Assembly (NCBI GenBank): GCA_947626995.1
Contig: CANQUI010000028.1
Span: forward strand, 1-32,486
DNA from: an uncultured Eisenbergiella sp.
GTDB lineage: Bacteria > Bacillota > Clostridia > Lachnospirales > Lachnospiraceae
DNA: 32,486 nt
Direction of reading: 5' to 3'
Below the pieces are notes generated by a model. It was not told the DNA's origin and made no database searches. It saw only the letters and a program-made list of their open reading frames with translations. Shown here one piece after another: positions 6,757-16,439 of this stretch (positions are counted from its first letter, which is position 1; every line of letters starts with the position of its first letter). A program made the position numbers and the translations under genes.

Positions 6757-9700
6757 TTATGGATGATCGGCGGATAAATTTTTCTGCGCTGTGGCCAGCA
6801 TCAGCTTGATGCGGTTGAGCTGGTTGACTTCGCTGGCTCCGGGATCGTAGTCGATGGCTACGATGTTGGCGCCGGGGTATTGCCGGCGCAGCTCTTTGAT
6901 CACGCCCTTGCCTACGACATGGTTGGGCAGGCAGCCAAAGGGCTGGGTGCAGACGATATTGCGGACGCCGGAATGGATCAGTTCCACCATTTCCCCGGTC
7001 AGAAACCATCCTTCCCCGGTCTGATTGCCGATGGAAACGATGGGCTGCGCATAGGAGACAAGATCTTTGATCCGGGCGGGCGCCGTAAAGTGCGCGCTTT
7101 TTTCAAACGCGCGGGCGGCGGGGCGGCGTAAAAGCTCCATGAACGAGATGCCGGCTCCGGCCAGCCGGGCGGTCTTTTTGCTCGTCCCCAGCTGTTTTGC
7201 TTTATAGATCTGATTGTAAAAGCAGTAAAACATAAAGTCAAGCAGATCCGGGACCACCGCCTGGGCCCCTTCCGCTTCCAAAAGCTCTACGAGATGATTG
7301 TTGGCGGCCGGAGAGAACTTGACGAGGATTTCGCCCACAATGCCCACCATGGGTTTCTTTTCCTCCGTGATCTCGACCCGGTCAAATTCCGCGATCATCT
7401 GCCGGCACATGCGGGAGAAGGTCAAAAAGGACGGGATCCTTTTCGCGGACAGAAACGTTTTGCATGAAGCGGCCCACTTTTGGTGCAGGGCGTCGACGGC
7501 GCCCTTTTGTTTTTCATAGGGGCGCATCCGATAGACGCAGCGCATGAAAATATCTCCGAAAATGGCGCCGTAGACGGCGCGGATTAAAAGGTTGGCCGAA
7601 AGATGAAAGCCCGGATTGCTCTCCAGCCCGGCCATATTCAGAGAAATCACCGGGATGTGGGACAGCTCCGCCTTTTGCAGCGCGCGCCGGATGAAGCCGA
7701 TATAGTTGGTGGCCCGGCATCCGCCGCCGGTCTGCGTCATGATGACGGCGACCCGATTCAGGTCGTAGCGGCCGGACAGAAGCGCCTGCATGATCTGCCC
7801 CACCACCAGAAGGGAAGGATAGCAGGCATCGTTGTTCACATATTTCAGGCCCGTGTCCACGGCCTGACGGTCCACGGAAGGCAGTACCTCCAGATGATAG
7901 CCGCAGGCTTCAAAGACCGGTTCCAGGATATCGAAATGGATGGGCGACATCTGCGGGCAGAGGATCGTATAGGTTTTGCGCATCTCTTCGGTAAACGCCA
8001 CCTTTTCGATGCTGGTGGGATGCACATCGCAGGTCTGATGCCGCTTTTCCCTTACGGAAAGGGCGCACAGCAGAGAACGGACGCGGATGCGGGCGGCCCC
8101 GAGGTTGTTTACCTCGTCGATCTTAAGACAGGTATAGATCTTGCCGGAGCCGGAGAGGATGTCGTTTACCTGATCGGTAGTCACCGCGTCCAGTCCGCAG
8201 CCAAAGGAATTGAGCTGAATCAGATCCAGATCGTTTCTGGTACGGACAAAGGCGGCGGCGCTGTAGAGCCGGGAATGATACATCCACTGGTCGGAGACGA
8301 TCAGGGGCCGGTCAGGGTGTCCTAAGTGGGCGACGCTGTCTTCCGTGAGTACGGCGACGTCATAGGAGGTGATCAGCTCCGGAATCCCGTGATGGATCTC
8401 CGGATCGATATGGTAGGGCCGGCCGGCTAAAACGATGCCCCGCTTGTGATTTTGTTCCATCCATGCCAGCACTTCCTCGCCCTTTTTGTGCATATCCTCA
8501 TGGGCGGCCTGCATTTCGGCCCAGCCCAGGCGAGCCGCTTGTTCCACCTGCTGCGCAGGCAGATCGGGAAAGGCGTTTTGCAGCGTTTTTACGGCGGTGT
8601 CCAGGTTGGCAAAGGAGAGGAAGGGGTTGTAAAACCGCACCTTTTTCTCCCCGATTTCCTCCACATTGTTTTTGATGTTTTCCGAATAGGAGGTCACGAT
8701 GGGGCAGTTATAGTGATTGTTCGCCTCCGGCGTTTCGTTGCGTTCGTAAAACAGGGCGGGATAGAAGATAAAGTCGATCCCCTGTTTGATGAGCCAGGAA
8801 ATATGGCCGTGGGCCAGCTTTGCCGGATAACATTCGGATTCGCTGGGAATGGACTCGATCCCCAGCTCATATATCCTGCGGCTGCTGACGGGAGAGAGCA
8901 CCACCTGATAGCCCAACTGGGTGAAAAAGGTAAACCAGAAGGGATAATTTTCATAGATATTGAGCACCCGTGGAATTCCCACGCGCCCCCGGTAGGCTTT
9001 GTCGGCCGTCAGCGGTTCATAGTCAAAGAACCGGTGCAGCTTGTATTCAAAAAGATTGGGCACGCGGCCGGGATTTTTGGACTTGCCCAGCCCCCGCTCG
9101 CAGCGGTTGCCGGAAATGTACTGCCTGCCGCCGGAAAACCGGTTGATGGTCAGGCGGCAGCTGTTGGTGCAGCCTTTACAGGTCGCCATGCTGGTATGAT
9201 ATTCCAGCGCGTTGATCTGATCAATGGTGAGCATCCCGGTCTGATAACCGGAAGAAAACCGTTCCCGCGCGATCAGCGCCGCGCCGAAGGCGCCCATAAT
9301 GCCGGCAATATCGGGACGGATCGCCTGACAGTCTGCGATCCGTTCAAAGCTGCGCAGCACGGCGTCATTGTAGAAGGTGCCGCCCTGGACCACGATCTGA
9401 CGGCCCAGCTGCGAGGCGTCGGAAACCTTGATGACCTTAAAGAGCGCGTTTTTGATGACGGAATAGGCCAGTCCGGCGGAGATATCCGCTACCGAAGCGC
9501 CTTCCTTCTGCGCCTGCTTGACCTTGGAATTCATAAATACCGTGCAGCGGGTCCCCAGATCAATGGGGTGCGGGGCGAACAGAGCCGCCTCGGCAAAATC
9601 CTCCACGCTGTAGTTCAGGGATTTGGCAAAGGTCTCAATAAAGGAGCCGCAGCCGGAAGAACAGGCTTCGTTTAGCTGGACGCCTTCCACCGTTTTGTTT

Positions 9701-11025
9701 TTGATCCGGATACATTTCATGTCCTGCCCGCCGATATCCAGGATACAGTCCACCTCGGGATCGAAAAAGGCGGCGGCGTAATAGTGGGCGACGGTTTCCA
9801 CCTCGCCGTCGTCCAAAAGGAAGGCGGCTTTCATCAGGGCTTCTCCGTAGCCCGTGGAGCAGGAACGGACGATGCGGGCCCCGTCCGGAAGGTGCCGGTA
9901 AATCTCCTGAATCGCCGTAACGGCGGTTTTTAACGGATTTCCGTTGTTGTTTTGGTAAAAGGAATACAACAGGGAGCCGTCTTCGGCCACCAGCGCGGCC
10001 TTGGTGGTGGTGGAACCGGCGTCGATGCCCAGATAGCAGTTGCCCTGATATTCGGAAAGCGGGGATTTTTTGACCCGGTGCCCGTTATGGCGGCGGCAAA
10101 AATCCTCGTATTCTTCCTTTGAGGAAAAAAGCGGCTCCATGCGTTCCACTTCAAATTCCATGCGGAGATCGCCGGAGAGCCTGCCAATCAGCTCCTCCAT
10201 GGAAAAGCTGACCTCAGGCCCGGCGTTCATGGCGGATCCGATGGCGGCAAAAAGGTGGGCGTTATCGGTGTTGATAATATGCTCCTCATCCAGCTTGAGG
10301 GTACGGATGAACGCGGCCTTCAGTTCTGACAGAAAATAGAGCGGCCCGCCCAGAAACGCCACATGCCCCCGGATGGGCTTGCCGCAGGCCAGTCCGCTGA
10401 TGGTCTGATTGACCACCGCCTGAAAGATGGAGGCGGAAAGATCCTCCCGGGTGGCGCCTTCATTGATCAGGGGCTGGATGTCGGATTTGGCAAATACGCC
10501 GCAGCGCGCCGCAATGGTGTATAAGGATTTGTAATTTTTGGCATACTCATTTAAACCGGCCGCGTCGGTCTGTAAAAGGGAGGCCATCTGGTCGATGAAG
10601 GAGCCGGTGCCTCCCGCGCAGATCCCGTTCATGCGCTGCTCCACGTTGCCGTTTTCAAAATAAATGATCTTGGCGTCCTCGCCGCCCAGTTCGATGGCCA
10701 CGTCCGTTTGGGGCGCTATCGTCTGCAGGGCGGTGGAAACGCTGATGACTTCCTGCACAAAGGGAATCCCCAGATGATTCGCCAGCGTCAGCCCGCCGGA
10801 TCCGGTGATCATGGGATGCACGCAAAGGTTGCCAAGCTTTGCAGAGGCTTCCTTTAACAGCGCGGACAGCGTATTTTGAATATCGGCAAAGTGCCTCCGG
10901 TAATCGGAAAAAAGAAGATCGTTGTTCTGATCCAGAATGGCGATCTTGACCGTGGTGGATCCGATGTCGATCCCCAGGGTAACATTCTTGTACAGATCGG
11001 ACTGTACCGTACTCATGTAAATCAC
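6757..11025 (-). CDS. Fused acyl-CoA dehydratase activase / HgdB-like protein
   Basis: This 1422-aa protein carries two consecutive BcrAD/BadFG-type ATPase (activase) domains, then a DUF2229-like and a 2-hydroxyacyl-CoA dehydratase-subunit-like region. Domain 1 has GIDIGSTT (residues 18-25), ELGGEDAK, and cluster-ligand-type cysteines C136 ([10 protein letters not shown]) and C175 (ARCGVF). Domain 2 repeats this with [10 protein letters not shown] (333-342), DIGGQDMK, C455/C459 ([10 protein letters not shown]) and C494 (TRCTVF). A CKGCTNSC motif at 616-623 could bind another Fe-S cluster. In the known enzymes, ATP hydrolysis by an iron-sulfur activase drives electrons to the dehydratase. The substrate of these long fused versions is not established. 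The start may be GTG at 11025 or ATG at 11016; the latter is better spaced from AAGAAAG. Confidence 0.88.
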   Translation of the reverse strand: MIYMSTVQSDLYKNVTLGIDIGSTTVKIAILDQNNDLLFSDYRRHFADIQNTLSALLKEASAKLGNLCVHPMITGSGGLTLANHLGIPFVQEVISVSTALQTIAPQTDVAIELGGEDAKIIYFENGNVEQRMNGICAGGTGSFIDQMASLLQTDAAGLNEYAKNYKSLYTIAARCGVFAKSDIQPLINEGATREDLSASIFQAVVNQTISGLACGKPIRGHVAFLGGPLYFLSELKAAFIRTLKLDEEHIINTDNAHLFAAIGSAMNAGPEVSFSMEELIGRLSGDLRMEFEVERMEPLFSSKEEYEDFCRRHNGHRVKKSPLSEYQGNCYLGIDAGSTTTKAALVAEDGSLLYSFYQNNNGNPLKTAVTAIQEIYRHLPDGARIVRSCSTGYGEALMKAAFLLDDGEVETVAHYYAAAFFDPEVDCILDIGGQDMKCIRIKNKTVEGVQLNEACSSGCGSFIETFAKSLNYSVEDFAEAALFAPHPIDLGTRCTVFMNSKVKQAQKEGASVADISAGLAYSVIKNALFKVIKVSDASQLGRQIVVQGGTFYNDAVLRSFERIADCQAIRPDIAGIMGAFGAALIARERFSSGYQTGMLTIDQINALEYHTSMATCKGCTNSCRLTINRFSGGRQYISGNRCERGLGKSKNPGRVPNLFEYKLHRFFDYEPLTADKAYRGRVGIPRVLNIYENYPFWFTFFTQLGYQVVLSPVSSRRIYELGIESIPSESECYPAKLAHGHISWLIKQGIDFIFYPALFYERNETPEANNHYNCPIVTSYSENIKNNVEEIGEKKVRFYNPFLSFANLDTAVKTLQNAFPDLPAQQVEQAARLGWAEMQAAHEDMHKKGEEVLAWMEQNHKRGIVLAGRPYHIDPEIHHGIPELITSYDVAVLTEDSVAHLGHPDRPLIVSDQWMYHSRLYSAAAFVRTRNDLDLIQLNSFGCGLDAVTTDQVNDILSGSGKIYTCLKIDEVNNLGAARIRVRSLLCALSVREKRHQTCDVHPTSIEKVAFTEEMRKTYTILCPQMSPIHFDILEPVFEACGYHLEVLPSVDRQAVDTGLKYVNNDACYPSLLVVGQIMQALLSGRYDLNRVAVIMTQTGGGCRATNYIGFIRRALQKAELSHIPVISLNMAGLESNPGFHLSANLLIRAVYGAIFGDIFMRCVYRMRPYEKQKGAVDALHQKWAASCKTFLSAKRIPSFLTFSRMCRQMIAEFDRVEITEEKKPMVGIVGEILVKFSPAANNHLVELLEAEGAQAVVPDLLDFMFYCFYNQIYKAKQLGTSKKTARLAGAGISFMELLRRPAARAFEKSAHFTAPARIKDLVSYAQPIVSIGNQTGEGWFLTGEMVELIHSGVRNIVCTQPFGCLPNHVVGKGVIKELRRQYPGANIVAIDYDPGASEVNQLNRIKLMLATAQKNLSADHP

Positions 11026-11071
11026 TCTTTCTTCTTTCTTGTTATGTATATGGGAACATTTTAACTTTCAT

Positions 11072-11100
11072 ATTATACGCCAGATAATCGGAAGCCGCAA
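11072..11100 (-). promoter_or_regulatory. Sigma-A promoter for activase-VanW unit
   Basis: On the minus strand, TTGCGG (11100-11095) and a perfect TATAAT (11077-11072) are separated by 17 nt. Transcription would start near 11065, about 40-50 nt before either candidate start codon of the activase. Confidence 0.65.
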
Positions 11101-11174
11101 GGAAGGTTCGGTTAAAATAATGTTAAAAATTTAATAAAAATACAGGACGAAAAATAAAATAAAGGAGGGGGTCA

Positions 11175-11203
11175 TTGCCTTTTTCCCGGGGGAATGGTAA
11201 AAT
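11175..11203 (+). promoter_or_regulatory. Sigma-A promoter for the rhomboid-like/sigma-like/M16 operon
   Basis: TTGCCT (11175-11180), a 17-nt spacer and TAAAAT (11198-11203) with TGG directly upstream give an extended -10 promoter. It is the only good promoter seen ahead of the four genes that run to 16278. Confidence 0.6.
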
Positions 11204-11242
11204 AAGTCATTATGACGAAACAAAGGAAAGGTGTTGTTTTCT

Positions 11243-12127
11243 ATGAACAAACGCAGTCAATGGAGAGGAAAGCTGCAGCGGTACGCCATCCGCAATCTGA
11301 CGCTGTATCTGATCATCTGCTACGGGATCGGGTATCTGCTGCAGGCGATGGCTCCCAACGTTATTTTTTATCTGCTGCTGGATCCCTTTCTGGTGCTCAA
11401 AGGCCAGGTCTGGCGGCTGATTACCTGGGTGCTGATCCCGCCGGAGAATACCAACCTGTTCTTTTTGCTCATCATGCTTTACCTGTATTATTCTCTGGGG
11501 AATCTGCTGGAGCGGCTGTGGGGGACATATCAATATAACGTATACATTTTTTCCGGGATTCTTTTTACCCTGTTGGGCGCCGTGGTGCTGTGCGGATACT
11601 GCGCGCTCATGGGCGCGCAGTATAGCGGGGTGCCGGGCATCTATCTGCTGCCGGGAGACCGGTATGTGAGTTTCGGACAGTTTTCCACTTATTATATCAA
11701 TATGTCGATTTTTCTGGCCTGTGCCGCCAGCATCCCGGACGTGCAGCTTTTGCTGATGTTCCTTTTCCCCATCAAGGTAAAATGGCTGGGGATCCTTTAC
11801 GGCGTCATGCTGGTGTTTCAGTGTATTCAGGGCGGCGTGACCACCTGGATTGTTTCGATTTTCTCGCTTTTAAACTTCCTGCTCTTTTTCCTGCGGTCCA
11901 AAGGCAAGATGCGCCTGTCGCCGGGCCAGGTGAAGATGCGGCATGAGTTCAAACAGAAAATGAGGGCGGCGCAGGGCGCGGCGGCGGGTGTCACAAAGCA
12001 TAAATGCGCGATATGCGGCCGTACGGAACGGGACGGGGACGATCTGGAATTCCGTTTCTGCTCAAGATGCAACGGCAACTACGAGTATTGCCAGTACCAT
12101 CTGTTTACGCACACCCATGTGCAGTAG
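11243..12127 (+). CDS. Rhomboid/derlin-like membrane protein with C-terminal zinc ribbon
   Basis: The 294-aa product has about six hydrophobic segments (within residues 18-225). The GQVWRLITWVLIPP segment at residues 54-67, followed by LGNLLERLWG, is the first-loop signature shared by rhomboids and derlins. I find no convincing GxSG serine motif; the nearest is GAQYSG. It is therefore probably not an active serine protease. A basic linker leads to a C-terminal ribbon with C-x2-C at about 255-258, C-x2-C at about 273-276, then a further Cys and several His residues, likely a zinc site in the cytoplasm. The ATG at 11243 is preferred over GTG at 11231; AAAGGAAAGG lies 11 nt upstream. It is the first gene of the operon. 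Confidence 0.7.
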   Translation: MNKRSQWRGKLQRYAIRNLTLYLIICYGIGYLLQAMAPNVIFYLLLDPFLVLKGQVWRLITWVLIPPENTNLFFLLIMLYLYYSLGNLLERLWGTYQYNVYIFSGILFTLLGAVVLCGYCALMGAQYSGVPGIYLLPGDRYVSFGQFSTYYINMSIFLACAASIPDVQLLLMFLFPIKVKWLGILYGVMLVFQCIQGGVTTWIVSIFSLLNFLLFFLRSKGKMRLSPGQVKMRHEFKQKMRAAQGAAAGVTKHKCAICGRTERDGDDLEFRFCSRCNGNYEYCQYHLFTHTHVQ

Positions 12128-12157
12128 GTTTGGCGCAGCAGGATCAAAGGAGAGAAT

Positions 12158-12922
12158 ATGAAGGAAGAGGAGGCTTTTGCCCGGACGTTATCTACGCTGT
12201 GCGAGCAGGCGAGAAGACAGAAAAACGTCGTGTCAAAAGAACAGGTAGAGGAGGTTTTTTCGCAGGCGGGATTTTCCCTGCAGGAAGAACAGCTGCAGCT
12301 GGTATACGGGTATCTGAGAGAAAAAAGGATCGTACTGGAAGAAGGGGCGGATCCTCTTTGCAGCCTCTCCCCGGAGGAGAACAGCTATCTGGAGCAGTAC
12401 CTGGCGCAGTTAGAGGAAATGGAATCGGTCCCGCAGCAGGAACAGGAGGCGATTCTGTTATCCGCCATGGCCCGGGATCCTCAGGCAAAGGAGCGGCTCA
12501 TCGAGATCTTTCTGCCCAGGGTGGCGGAAATTGCCAGGCTTTACGCGGGACAGGGCGTCCTGTTGGAGGATCTGATCGGGGAAGGCAACGTGGCGCTGGC
12601 CATGGCGGTGGAAATGTTAGACTGCGCGTCCGATGTTTCGCAGGCCCAGGGCGCGGTGGCAAGCGCGATCATGGAGGCCATGGAGACTTTGATCGCCGGG
12701 AATCTGCAAGAGGAAAAAACCGGGGAAAAGCTGGCCAAAAAGGCCAACGACGTGTTGGAACAGGCCAGGGAACTGGCGGAAGGGCTGGGGCGTAAGGTGA
12801 CCGTTTCAGAACTGGCGGAAGAGACCGGCATGACAGAAAGCCGGATTCGGGAAGCGGTGCGCATTACCGCGGACCGGATCGACTATCTGGATACAGGGAA
12901 CGATAAAAATGGCGGAAAATAG
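12158..12922 (+). CDS. Degenerate sigma-70-like protein lacking region 4
   Basis: The 254-aa acidic protein resembles a primary sigma factor in parts. Residues 24-62 look like region 1.1 (VSKEQVEEVF followed by a QLVYGYLREKRIVL segment). Residues 110-151 align with regions 2.1-2.2 (AKERLIEIFLPRVAEIARLY, then LLEDLIGEGNVALAMAV), the core-polymerase-binding part. The aromatic, basic 2.3-2.4 stretch that melts and reads the -10 element is absent, replaced by an alanine-rich segment. Residues 210-245 resemble region 3, and region 4 is missing. It may bind RNA polymerase without directing promoter recognition. This is inference from visual alignment. A GGAG site precedes the ATG. It overlaps the next gene by 14 nt. 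Confidence 0.6.
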   Translation: MKEEEAFARTLSTLCEQARRQKNVVSKEQVEEVFSQAGFSLQEEQLQLVYGYLREKRIVLEEGADPLCSLSPEENSYLEQYLAQLEEMESVPQQEQEAILLSAMARDPQAKERLIEIFLPRVAEIARLYAGQGVLLEDLIGEGNVALAMAVEMLDCASDVSQAQGAVASAIMEAMETLIAGNLQEEKTGEKLAKKANDVLEQARELAEGLGRKVTVSELAEETGMTESRIREAVRITADRIDYLDTGNDKNGGK

Positions 12923-13325
12923 GGATTTCAAACATATTTTACAGGATTTCGGCAATTATTATATCGGCGCCAGATGGACCTACGGGGAAATGATGCAAAG
13001 CGACGAGATGCCGTTTAAGTGGAAGGCGATCATCACGCATTATTTTATGAAATTGGTGGATCCGGATACGACGATGGAAAACCATATTTTTTTCCTCACG
13101 GAGGACGACTTCGCTTACCAGACCTACCGGCAGCTTAAGGCAAGGTTTCGCATGAGCGTATGGACGCCTGCGGACGGCAAAAGAAAAAAGAAGAGCGGAT
13201 ATGAGAGCCGGGAATACCGGATCGAGGAGATTGTAGCGAGCAGACAGCTGCATGAAAACATGAATACGATCATTGTGGAGGAGCTGCGCCTGTCGAAACT
13301 GGCGCTTTTCGCCTTTCCCGTATAA
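12909..13325 (+). CDS. Hypothetical protein (138 aa)
   Basis: I do not recognise this family. The product is a soluble-looking mixed alpha/beta protein rich in aromatic residues at the N-terminal half (FGNYYIGARWTYGEMM), with no signal peptide or membrane segment and a lysine cluster KRKKK near residues 93-97. Its ATG lies 14 nt inside the end of the sigma-like gene in another frame, which implies translational coupling. It ends 22 nt before the M16C peptidase start. The tight spacing supports it as a real gene working with its neighbours, perhaps alongside the sigma-like protein. No function can be given. Confidence 0.75.
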   Translation: MAENRDFKHILQDFGNYYIGARWTYGEMMQSDEMPFKWKAIITHYFMKLVDPDTTMENHIFFLTEDDFAYQTYRQLKARFRMSVWTPADGKRKKKSGYESREYRIEEIVASRQLHENMNTIIVEELRLSKLALFAFPV

Positions 13326-13347
13326 AAGAGAATGGAGAACAAAAAGC

Positions 13348-16278
13348 ATGAGAACACAACGGCTGAACGCATACGAAATATTACAGCAAAAGCAGATCCC
13401 CGACCTGCGCTCTGTGGGGTGGCTTTTGCGGCACAAAAAGAGCGGCGCAAGGATCGCGCTTTTGGAAAACGACGAGGAGAATAAAGTCTTTTTCATCGGC
13501 TTTCGGACGCCGCCGGCCGACAGCACGGGCGTGGCGCATATCCTGGAACATTCGGTGCTGGAAGGATCGGAGGCCTTTCCGGTCAAGGATCCTTTTATCG
13601 AACTGGTGAAAGGGTCCCTGAATACTTTTTTAAACGCCATGACCTATCCGGATAAGACCATGTATCCGGTGGCCAGCTGCAACGATAAGGACTTTGCCAA
13701 CCTGATGCACGTATATCTGGACGCCGTCTTTTATCCCAACATTTACCGGGAACCCCGCATTTTTGCGCAGGAGGGCTGGCATTACGAATTACGGGAGGAA
13801 CACGACGATCTTTCGATAAACGGCGTCGTCTATAATGAAATGAAAGGGGCCTTTTCGTCCCCGGACGACGTGCTGGAGCGGGAGATTTTAAACTCCCTGT
13901 TTCCCGATACGCCCTACGCCCATGAGTCCGGGGGAGATCCGGATGTGATCCCTTCCCTGACCTACGAGGCGTTTCTGGATTTTCACAGAAAATATTATCA
14001 TCCCTCCAACAGCTATCTGTATCTGTACGGCAATATGGATATGGAAGAGCGGCTGCTCTGGCTGGACGAAGCCTACCTGTCGCATTTTGATCAAATCGAG
14101 GTGGATTCCCGGATCTGCCTGCAAAAGCCGTTTTCGGCTCCCCGAAAGCTCTATCGGGAGTATCCGGTGACAGAAAGCGAGCCTTTATGCCATAATACCT
14201 ATCTGAGCTGTAATACGGCGGTGGGAGATGTGCTGAACCGGGAGGAATATGTGGCCTTTCAGATTCTGGACTATGCCCTTTGCACAGCGCAGGGCGCGCC
14301 GTTAAAGCAGGCGCTTCTCGACGCCGGGATCGGACAGGACGTCTACAGCTTTTTTGAAAACGGGATCCGTCAGACCTATTTTTCCATTGTCGCCAAAAAT
14401 GCGGAGGACAGCCAGAAGGACCGGTTCCTTGCGATCATCCGGGACGTGCTGTCGCGCCTGTGCCGGGAAGGGCTGGACAAAAAGGCGCTGGAAGCGGGGC
14501 TGAACTATTACGAATTCAAGTACCGGGAGGCGGATTTTGGCTCTTATCCCGCCGGTTTGATGTACGGGCTGCAGATGATGGACAACTGGCTCTACGACGA
14601 GTCCGCGCCGTTTGCGCCGATCGAACAGGGAGAGATCTTCCGGCTGCTGCGCAGCAGGATCCCGGAAGGATACTTTGAATCTCTGATCGGGGAGAGACTG
14701 CTTCACAATCCCCACAGCACTGTCCTGGTGCTTTCTCCCAAAAGAGGATTAAACGAAGCAAAGGAGGAGGCGCTATCTTGTGCCCTTGCAAAGAAAAAAT
14801 CCTCTCTGAGCAAAGAACAGATCGCCGATCTGATCGAAAAAACCCGGCGTCTGGAGGCTTTTTCCCAGGAGGAGGACCGGCCGGAGGATCTGGCCAGGAT
14901 CCCGCTGCTTTCCCGCGCAGATATCCGCAGGCAGACGGATCCGCTGATTCTGGAAGAAAGGAAACTGGATCGGGATACGCTGATTTTGTACCATAAGATC
15001 CCCACCAACGGGATCAGTTATTTCAGGCTGATGTTTGACTGCAGCCAGGTGCCCGGGGAGCTGTTTCCTTATCTGGGCCTTTTAAAGACCGCCATGGGAA
15101 TGGTCAACACAAAACATTATTCCTATCAGGAGCTGTTTGTGCAGATCGACCTTTCCACCGGCGGGCTGGTGCCCGTCACCAATATTTATACCAACGCGAA
15201 AAATCTGGAGGAGCAGAAGGTTTGTTTTGAACTGAAAGGAAAAGCCTTTCACGACAGGCTGCCCGAGGCGATGGCCCTTGCAGAGGAAATGCTGCTGACG
15301 TCGGATTTTTCCGATGAAAAACGGATGGCGGAGATTCTGGCGGAATTAAAATCGCATTTGCAGTCTTCCCTGATATCCGCGGGGCATACGGTGGCCAGCC
15401 AGAGAGCGATGTCCTATTTTTCCCGCTCGGCGGCCCTGCAGGAGACCCTGAACGGTATGGATTTTTATACGCTGGTGGAAGGCCTGAGCGCGGACTGGGA
15501 AAACAAAAAACACAAACTGCAGGAGAAGCTGTCGACGCTGTGCCGGTATATTTTCCGCCCGGAAAACCTGATGCTGGATTTTATTGCCGAGGAGGAAAAA
15601 CAGTATGAGACGTTTCGCAGGCTTGCGGCAGAATGTAAGAGCCGCCTGTTTTCCGATCCCATCCAGGCAGAGCGCTTTTCGCCCGCGGTATCCAGAAAGA
15701 ACGAGGGATACCTTTCGGCGTCTTTGGTCCAATATGTGTGCCGGGCCGGCAATTTTATCCAACACGGACTGCCCTATACGGGCTGCTTAAGAATCCTGAA
15801 GGGGATTTTGAGCAACGATTATCTATGGAACAACGTCCGGGTCAGGGGAGGCGCCTACGGCTGCATGTGCAATTTCGGCAAAAGCGGAGATTCCTTCTTT
15901 GTTTCCTACCGCGATCCGGATCTGGCGGGCACGCTGCAGGTGTTTGAAGGAGCTCCCGCGTTCGTGGAAGGGCTCAAGCTGGACGAGAGAGCCATGACGC
16001 AGGCGGTGATCGGGACCATCAGCGATCTGGACGTCCCCTTAACCCCGGCCTCCAGAGGGCTTCGCGCCATGAGCCTGTATCTGACCCATCAGACGGAGGA
16101 GGAGATGCAGCGGGAGAGAGACGAGATTTTAAACGCCACCCCGGAGGATATCCGGGCGCTTTCCAAATATCTGCGGGCCGTTCTGTCGGACGATTGCCTT
16201 TGCGTTGTGGGCAATGAGAAGAAAATAAAAGAAGAAAAAGAACGCTTTCTGATGTTAAAACCCCTGTATCAGGGATAA
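13348..16278 (+). CDS. M16C (presequence-protease-like) zinc metallopeptidase
   Basis: The 976-aa product has the full length of PreP/Hyp1-type M16C insulinase-family peptidases, single-chain clamshell enzymes that degrade unfolded peptides. The inverted zinc motif HILEH is at residues 64-68, with the distal glutamate likely E164 in VYNEMKGAFS. The SVLEGSEAFPVKDPF stretch and the NAMTYPDKTMYPV segment are typical of the subfamily. The C-terminal half contains the non-catalytic M16 repeat with RVRGGAYG. No signal peptide is present, so it is probably cytoplasmic. The frame is open from 13273, but the ATG at 13348 is chosen because GGAG lies at 13334-13337 and family similarity begins after it. 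It is the last gene of the operon. Confidence 0.93.
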   Translation: MRTQRLNAYEILQQKQIPDLRSVGWLLRHKKSGARIALLENDEENKVFFIGFRTPPADSTGVAHILEHSVLEGSEAFPVKDPFIELVKGSLNTFLNAMTYPDKTMYPVASCNDKDFANLMHVYLDAVFYPNIYREPRIFAQEGWHYELREEHDDLSINGVVYNEMKGAFSSPDDVLEREILNSLFPDTPYAHESGGDPDVIPSLTYEAFLDFHRKYYHPSNSYLYLYGNMDMEERLLWLDEAYLSHFDQIEVDSRICLQKPFSAPRKLYREYPVTESEPLCHNTYLSCNTAVGDVLNREEYVAFQILDYALCTAQGAPLKQALLDAGIGQDVYSFFENGIRQTYFSIVAKNAEDSQKDRFLAIIRDVLSRLCREGLDKKALEAGLNYYEFKYREADFGSYPAGLMYGLQMMDNWLYDESAPFAPIEQGEIFRLLRSRIPEGYFESLIGERLLHNPHSTVLVLSPKRGLNEAKEEALSCALAKKKSSLSKEQIADLIEKTRRLEAFSQEEDRPEDLARIPLLSRADIRRQTDPLILEERKLDRDTLILYHKIPTNGISYFRLMFDCSQVPGELFPYLGLLKTAMGMVNTKHYSYQELFVQIDLSTGGLVPVTNIYTNAKNLEEQKVCFELKGKAFHDRLPEAMALAEEMLLTSDFSDEKRMAEILAELKSHLQSSLISAGHTVASQRAMSYFSRSAALQETLNGMDFYTLVEGLSADWENKKHKLQEKLSTLCRYIFRPENLMLDFIAEEEKQYETFRRLAAECKSRLFSDPIQAERFSPAVSRKNEGYLSASLVQYVCRAGNFIQHGLPYTGCLRILKGILSNDYLWNNVRVRGGAYGCMCNFGKSGDSFFVSYRDPDLAGTLQVFEGAPAFVEGLKLDERAMTQAVIGTISDLDVPLTPASRGLRAMSLYLTHQTEEEMQRERDEILNATPEDIRALSKYLRAVLSDDCLCVVGNEKKIKEEKERFLMLKPLYQG

Positions 16279-16282
16279 AAAG

Positions 16283-16437
16283 CGAAACGGAGGAAAGATT
16301 GAAAAATAAGCTCGACAGCTCATTTTTCAATCGGCAATTTGTGCCGGAGCGTCACAAATTGCTCTGATGGCAGATGAAAAATCGCAGTCGCGAATTTTTC
16401 ATCGCCTCGTCGCAAAAACGCTCCGAAACGGAGGAAA
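16283..16437 (+). repeat. SD-flanked palindromic repeat, long copy (possible MITE-like element)
   Basis: A 14-bp direct repeat CGAAACGGAGGAAA occurs at 16283-16296 and 16424-16437. Between the copies lie several inverted repeats: TGAAAAAT 16300-16307 with ATTTTTCA 16322-16329, GCAATTTGTG 16334-16343 with CACAAATTGC 16353-16362, TGAAAAAT 16375-16382 with ATTTTTCA 16394-16401, and GGAGCG 16346-16351 with CGCTCC 16419-16424. The direct repeats each contain a Shine-Dalgarno core, and the right one is the ribosome binding site of the DUF4349 gene. Related sequence is at 1496-1560. No open reading frame of substance lies inside. It behaves like a non-coding inserted element, though mobility is inferred only. 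Confidence 0.75.
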
Positions 16438-16439
16438 AC

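Noticed and set aside
8446-9675. 409-codon open frame opposite the activase gene
   Set aside because: It is the antisense shadow of a well-supported long gene in a GC-rich stretch; no family pattern or ribosome binding site is seen.
16374-16439. 22-codon N-terminal extension of the DUF4349 lipoprotein
   Set aside because: The lipoprotein signal peptide starts at 16440, and the extension would block it; the sequence belongs to the repeat.
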